A stretch of DNA of 64,000 nt, taken from NCBI RefSeq assembly GCF_000158915.1, contig NZ_GG657754.1:10790615-10854614 (forward strand), given 5' to 3'. This document shows, in pieces, positions 61,006 through 64,000 of this stretch (positions are counted from its first letter, which is position 1; each line of letters begins with the position of its first letter). A model generated the notes under the pieces. That model was not told the origin of the DNA. It did not search any database and was given only the letters and a program-made list of their open reading frames with translations. The stretch comes from Streptomyces himastatinicus ATCC 53653 (GTDB lineage: Bacteria > Actinomycetota > Actinomycetes > Streptomycetales > Streptomycetaceae). Both the position numbers and the translations under genes were made by a program.

Positions 61006-64000
61006 TCAAGGCGTGTGGGGGAGCGCGGGGCCACGTCCGCGGCGGCGTCGGAACAGGGCATAGACGGGACCGACCGTGGCAGCGATGGCGGTGAGCGCTA
61101 CGACGGTGGCCATGCGGGCGTCGCCGGGGGAGGGGGCCGGGCGGGAGATGAGCTTTTCCGGGAGGTGCGCCGGCAGGTGTGGGGTGTCCAGGCCGAGGGC
61201 CAGAGCCTCTGCCAGATGCATGGCGCGACGGCCCGTGCCACCCTGCTCGATCTGGGTGCGGCAGCTGAAGCCGTCGGCGAGGACCAGCGCACCGGGAGGG
61301 GTATCGCGTACGGCGGGCAGGACACCTTGCTCGCCGATGGCCATGGAAAGGTCGTGGTGTCCGCGCTCGAATCCGAAGTTCCCGGCGAGCCCGCAGCAGC
61401 CCTCGTCCAGGACCTCCGCGTCGATGCCGGCACGACGCAGCAGTTCGCGGTCGGCGTCGTCCTTCAGCACGGCGTGCTGGTGACAGTGTGTCTGCACCGT
61501 CGCGGCCCGGCCGATAGCGGGGGGCTGCCAGCCGTCGGCGTGGTGGAGGAGCAGTTCGGAGAGGGTACGGAACTGCCGCGCGAGCCGCTGGACGTCCTGG
61601 TCGTCCGGCAGCAGCTCGGGCGCGTCGGCGCGGAAGACGGCCGTACAGGAGGGCTCAAGGCCCACGATCGGCGTCCCCGCCGCGAGCCACGGCCGCAGCA
61701 CCTCGACCGTACGGAGCAGAACGCGCTTGGCCATGCCGAGCTGTCCGGTGGAGATCCATGTCAGACCGCAGCACACGGCCTGGGCGGGCACCACGACACG
61801 GAACCCCGCGTCCTCCAGCACGCGGACCGCCGAGCGTGCGACGTTCGGGTGGAAGAACGTGCTGAAGGTGTCCGGCCAGAGGACAACCGTCTTCTCGTCG
61901 CCGGGCTCGGGTTGCGGTGTGCCCCGGGCACGCCACCACTGGAGAAACGACTGCTCCGCGAACGCGGGTGCCTCCCGCTCCGCCGCCACCCCGGCCACGA
62001 GCTTGCCGGTCCGGGACAGCCCGGGGGCGTGCAGGACGGCGTTGACCAGCCGGGGGGACAGACGGGACAGCCGTGCCCACACCGGAAGCCAGCCCAGCGA
62101 ATAGTGTGCGGCCGGCCGCGGGCGGCCCGCGTAGTGGTGGGCGAGGAACTCGGCCTTGTACGTGGCCATGTCCACCCCGACCGGGCAGTCGGACTTGCAG
62201 CCCTTGCACGCCAGACACAGGTCCAGCGCGTCACGGACCTCGGTGGATCGCCAGCCGTCGGCGACCGTCGAGTCGGTGTGCCCCTCCAGCATCTCGAACA
62301 GCAGTCGGGCTCGGCCCCGGGTGGAGTGCTCTTCCTCGCCGGTCGCACGGTAGGACGGACACATGACGCCACCACGATGGGACCGGCAGTTGCCGATGCC
62401 CACGCACCGCATCACCGCCTGGGCGAAGGAGCCCTGGTCGTCGGGGTAGCCAAAGTGGGTCGCGACGGTGCGCGGCCGCCAGTGCGGCCCCAACCGCAGA
62501 TTGTCGTCCACTCCGTGGGGTGTCACGACCTTGCCGGGATTCATCCGGTTGCCCGGGTCGAACAGAGCCTTCACCTCGCCGAACGCGGCGACCAGCCGGT
62601 CCCCGAACATGCGCCGCAACAGCGCACCCCTGGCCTGGCCGTCCCCGTGCTCACCGGAGAGCGACCCGCCGTAGGAGACGACCAGATCGGCGGCCCTACC
62701 GAGGAAGTCCCGGAAGGCCGCCACCCCCTCGGCGCTCTTCAGCTCGAAGGGAACGCGGGTATGGACGCACCCCTGTCCGAAGTGACCGTAGAGCGAGGAC
62801 AGGCCGTATCCGAACTCCTCGAACAGTCGCTTGAGGTCGCGCAGGTAGTCCCCGAGCCGCTCCGGCGGCACGGCGGAGTCCTCCCATCCCTCCCACGTCT
62901 CCCGCCCGTCCGGCGGGCGGGCGGTCACCCCGAGCCCCGCCTCCCGGGCCCGCAGCAGCTTTTCCTCCCGGCGTGGGTCGTCGGAGAACGCCACCGTTCC
63001 GTCCTCCACACAGCGGCCGAGCGCGCGCAGGAGGGCCCGCCCCTGCTCATCGACGTCCGCCTGGCTGTCTCCGCTGAACTGCACCAGCAGCCAGCTCTCT
63101 CCCGAGGGGAACTGGTCCAGGGAGTCCAGGTACGCCCCTTCCTCCCGCATCAGCTCCGCCATCCGCCCGTCCAGCGCCTCCACCTGGGTGGGACGGCCGT
63201 GCTCCAGCAGCCGCGGCACGTCGTCCGCGGCCGAGCAGATATCGGGGTAGCCGAGGACGAGCAGGGCTTCGTACGGCGGTACGGGCACCAGATCGAGTTC
63301 GGCCCGCAGAACGGTCACGAGAGTTCCCTCGCTGCCCACCAGCGCCCGGGCCAGGTCGAAACCGTTCTCGGGCAGCAGAGAATCCAGGTTGTAGCCCGAC
63401 ACCCTGCGTGGAATCGCCGGATACCCCTGCCGGACGTCCATGAGGTAGCGGTCGATGATCTCCTTCAGCCCCCGGTACAGCTCCGCACGCCGGCCCCCGG
63501 CGGCCACGATCGCCTGAAACTCGTCATCCGAGGTCGGGCCGACCCAGCAACGAGTGCCGTCGTAGGTCACCACCTCCAGCCGCCGCACGTTGTCCACGGT
63601 CTTCCCGTACGCCTGCGCCGAGGCACCGCAGGAGTTGTTGCCGATCATGCCGCCGAGCGAGCAGTGACTGTGGGTGGAGGGTTTGGGGCCGAACTTCAGA
63701 CGATGGGGTTCGAGGAGCCGGTTCAGCTCGTCCAGCACGATGCCGGGCTCGACCACACAGGTCCCCCGCTCGGCATCGACCGAGATCAGTCGATTGCAGT
63801 ACTTCGTCCAGTCGATCACCACCGCCGCATTGGTGCACTGGCCCGCCAGGCTGGTCCCGCCGCCCCGGCTGAGTACGGGCACGTCGAACCCGGCGCACAC
63901 CGCGACCGCCTCCGCTCCAGCGTCCACGGTCCTGGGCACGACCACGCCGATCGGTACCTGCCGGTAGTTCGAACCATCGGTGGAATACGCTCCTCGACTG
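61006..64000 (-). CDS. FAD/4Fe-4S 2-hydroxyacid dehydrogenase (YdiJ/D-lactate dehydrogenase type), 5' end beyond window
   Basis: About 998 codons are visible; the frame remains open to 64000 (STDGSNYRQVPIGVVVPRTV), so the start lies outside. The N-terminal PCMH-type FAD domain has LSRGGGTSLAGQCTNAAVV and GGMIGNNSCGASAQAYGK. The C-terminal ferredoxin-like part has CLACKGCKSDCPVG, with a first cluster around GNCRSHRGGVMCPSY, then two CCG half-domains, AVCCGLTWIS and EGCCGLAGNFGFERGHHD. The last 30 residues form a hydrophobic segment with an RRRRGRG tail, a likely membrane anchor. It oxidises a D-2-hydroxyacid (lactate, 2-hydroxyglutarate) to the 2-oxoacid. The next gene, pyruvate-oxidase-like, would use pyruvate. 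Confidence 0.86.
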   Translation of the reverse strand, partial: SRGAYSTDGSNYRQVPIGVVVPRTVDAGAEAVAVCAGFDVPVLSRGGGTSLAGQCTNAAVVIDWTKYCNRLISVDAERGTCVVEPGIVLDELNRLLEPHRLKFGPKPSTHSHCSLGGMIGNNSCGASAQAYGKTVDNVRRLEVVTYDGTRCWVGPTSDDEFQAIVAAGGRRAELYRGLKEIIDRYLMDVRQGYPAIPRRVSGYNLDSLLPENGFDLARALVGSEGTLVTVLRAELDLVPVPPYEALLVLGYPDICSAADDVPRLLEHGRPTQVEALDGRMAELMREEGAYLDSLDQFPSGESWLLVQFSGDSQADVDEQGRALLRALGRCVEDGTVAFSDDPRREEKLLRAREAGLGVTARPPDGRETWEGWEDSAVPPERLGDYLRDLKRLFEEFGYGLSSLYGHFGQGCVHTRVPFELKSAEGVAAFRDFLGRAADLVVSYGGSLSGEHGDGQARGALLRRMFGDRLVAAFGEVKALFDPGNRMNPGKVVTPHGVDDNLRLGPHWRPRTVATHFGYPDDQGSFAQAVMRCVGIGNCRSHRGGVMCPSYRATGEEEHSTRGRARLLFEMLEGHTDSTVADGWRSTEVRDALDLCLACKGCKSDCPVGVDMATYKAEFLAHHYAGRPRPAAHYSLGWLPVWARLSRLSPRLVNAVLHAPGLSRTGKLVAGVAAEREAPAFAEQSFLQWWRARGTPQPEPGDEKTVVLWPDTFSTFFHPNVARSAVRVLEDAGFRVVVPAQAVCCGLTWISTGQLGMAKRVLLRTVEVLRPWLAAGTPIVGLEPSCTAVFRADAPELLPDDQDVQRLARQFRTLSELLLHHADGWQPPAIGRAATVQTHCHQHAVLKDDADRELLRRAGIDAEVLDEGCCGLAGNFGFERGHHDLSMAIGEQGVLPAVRDTPPGALVLADGFSCRTQIEQGGTGRRAMHLAEALALGLDTPHLPAHLPEKLISRPAPSPGDARMATVVALTAIAATVGPVYALFRRRRGRGPALPHTP

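Overview
The window is actinobacterial DNA, almost certainly from Streptomyces or a close relative. It is very GC-rich, many genes start with GTG (or TTG), and genes on one strand are often joined by 1-4 nt stop/start overlaps. It also has a complete conservon (cvnABCD plus P450), SPW-repeat and DUF5133-type sequences, and rare TTA leucine codons confined to a few genes. No rRNA, CRISPR array or intact insertion sequence is visible.

0-12 kb: an FMN monooxygenase with a wrecked flavin-reductase partner, then a tightly coupled operon. The operon holds a spermidine/putrescine-type ABC importer (four genes), a GT1 glycosyltransferase, a second ABC importer of nitrate/sulfonate/taurine type (three genes) and a hydantoinase-family amidohydrolase, closed by a hairpin terminator. 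Both lipoprotein genes carry TTA codons near the start. 12-17 kb: conservon cvnA-B-C-D and a CYP157-like P450 lacking the ExxR motif. 17-20 kb: a stand-alone A-T-reductase NRPS-like gene, broken by two -1 frameshifts in its reductase part and preceded by seven tandem heptamers. 20-28 kb: two large secreted glycoside hydrolases (GH95 and GH2) on the minus strand, both with TTA codons.

28-33.5 kb: four plus-strand oxidoreductases (GMC, old-yellow-enzyme/dienoyl-CoA reductase type, MDR, SDR). Two share the same palindromic operator at their promoters. 33.5-39.5 kb: broken aminotransferase and dihydroorotate-dehydrogenase-like genes, then a TetR regulator, an APC permease and a YtcJ-type amidohydrolase. 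40-47 kb: a minus-strand set of FAD monooxygenase, MFS pump, drug-type ABC ATPase with a broken permease, and an OmpR-type two-component system; this looks like drug modification and efflux. 48-51 kb: a GntR regulator divergent from leuA. leuA is preceded by a 15-codon leader peptide rich in leucine codons and a hairpin, the layout of a leucine attenuator.

47-59 kb is also gene debris around an initiator tRNA gene: at least a dozen fragments with frameshifts, internal deletions and head-to-head junctions, among a few intact genes (aminoglycoside-phosphotransferase family, SPW protein, HPP protein). 59-64 kb: a coupled pair, a pyruvate-oxidase-like ThDP enzyme and a large FAD/4Fe-4S 2-hydroxyacid dehydrogenase that runs off the right edge. 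Together they would oxidise a 2-hydroxyacid such as lactate to a 2-oxoacid and then decarboxylate it. Assignments are from reading motifs only; no database search was possible.
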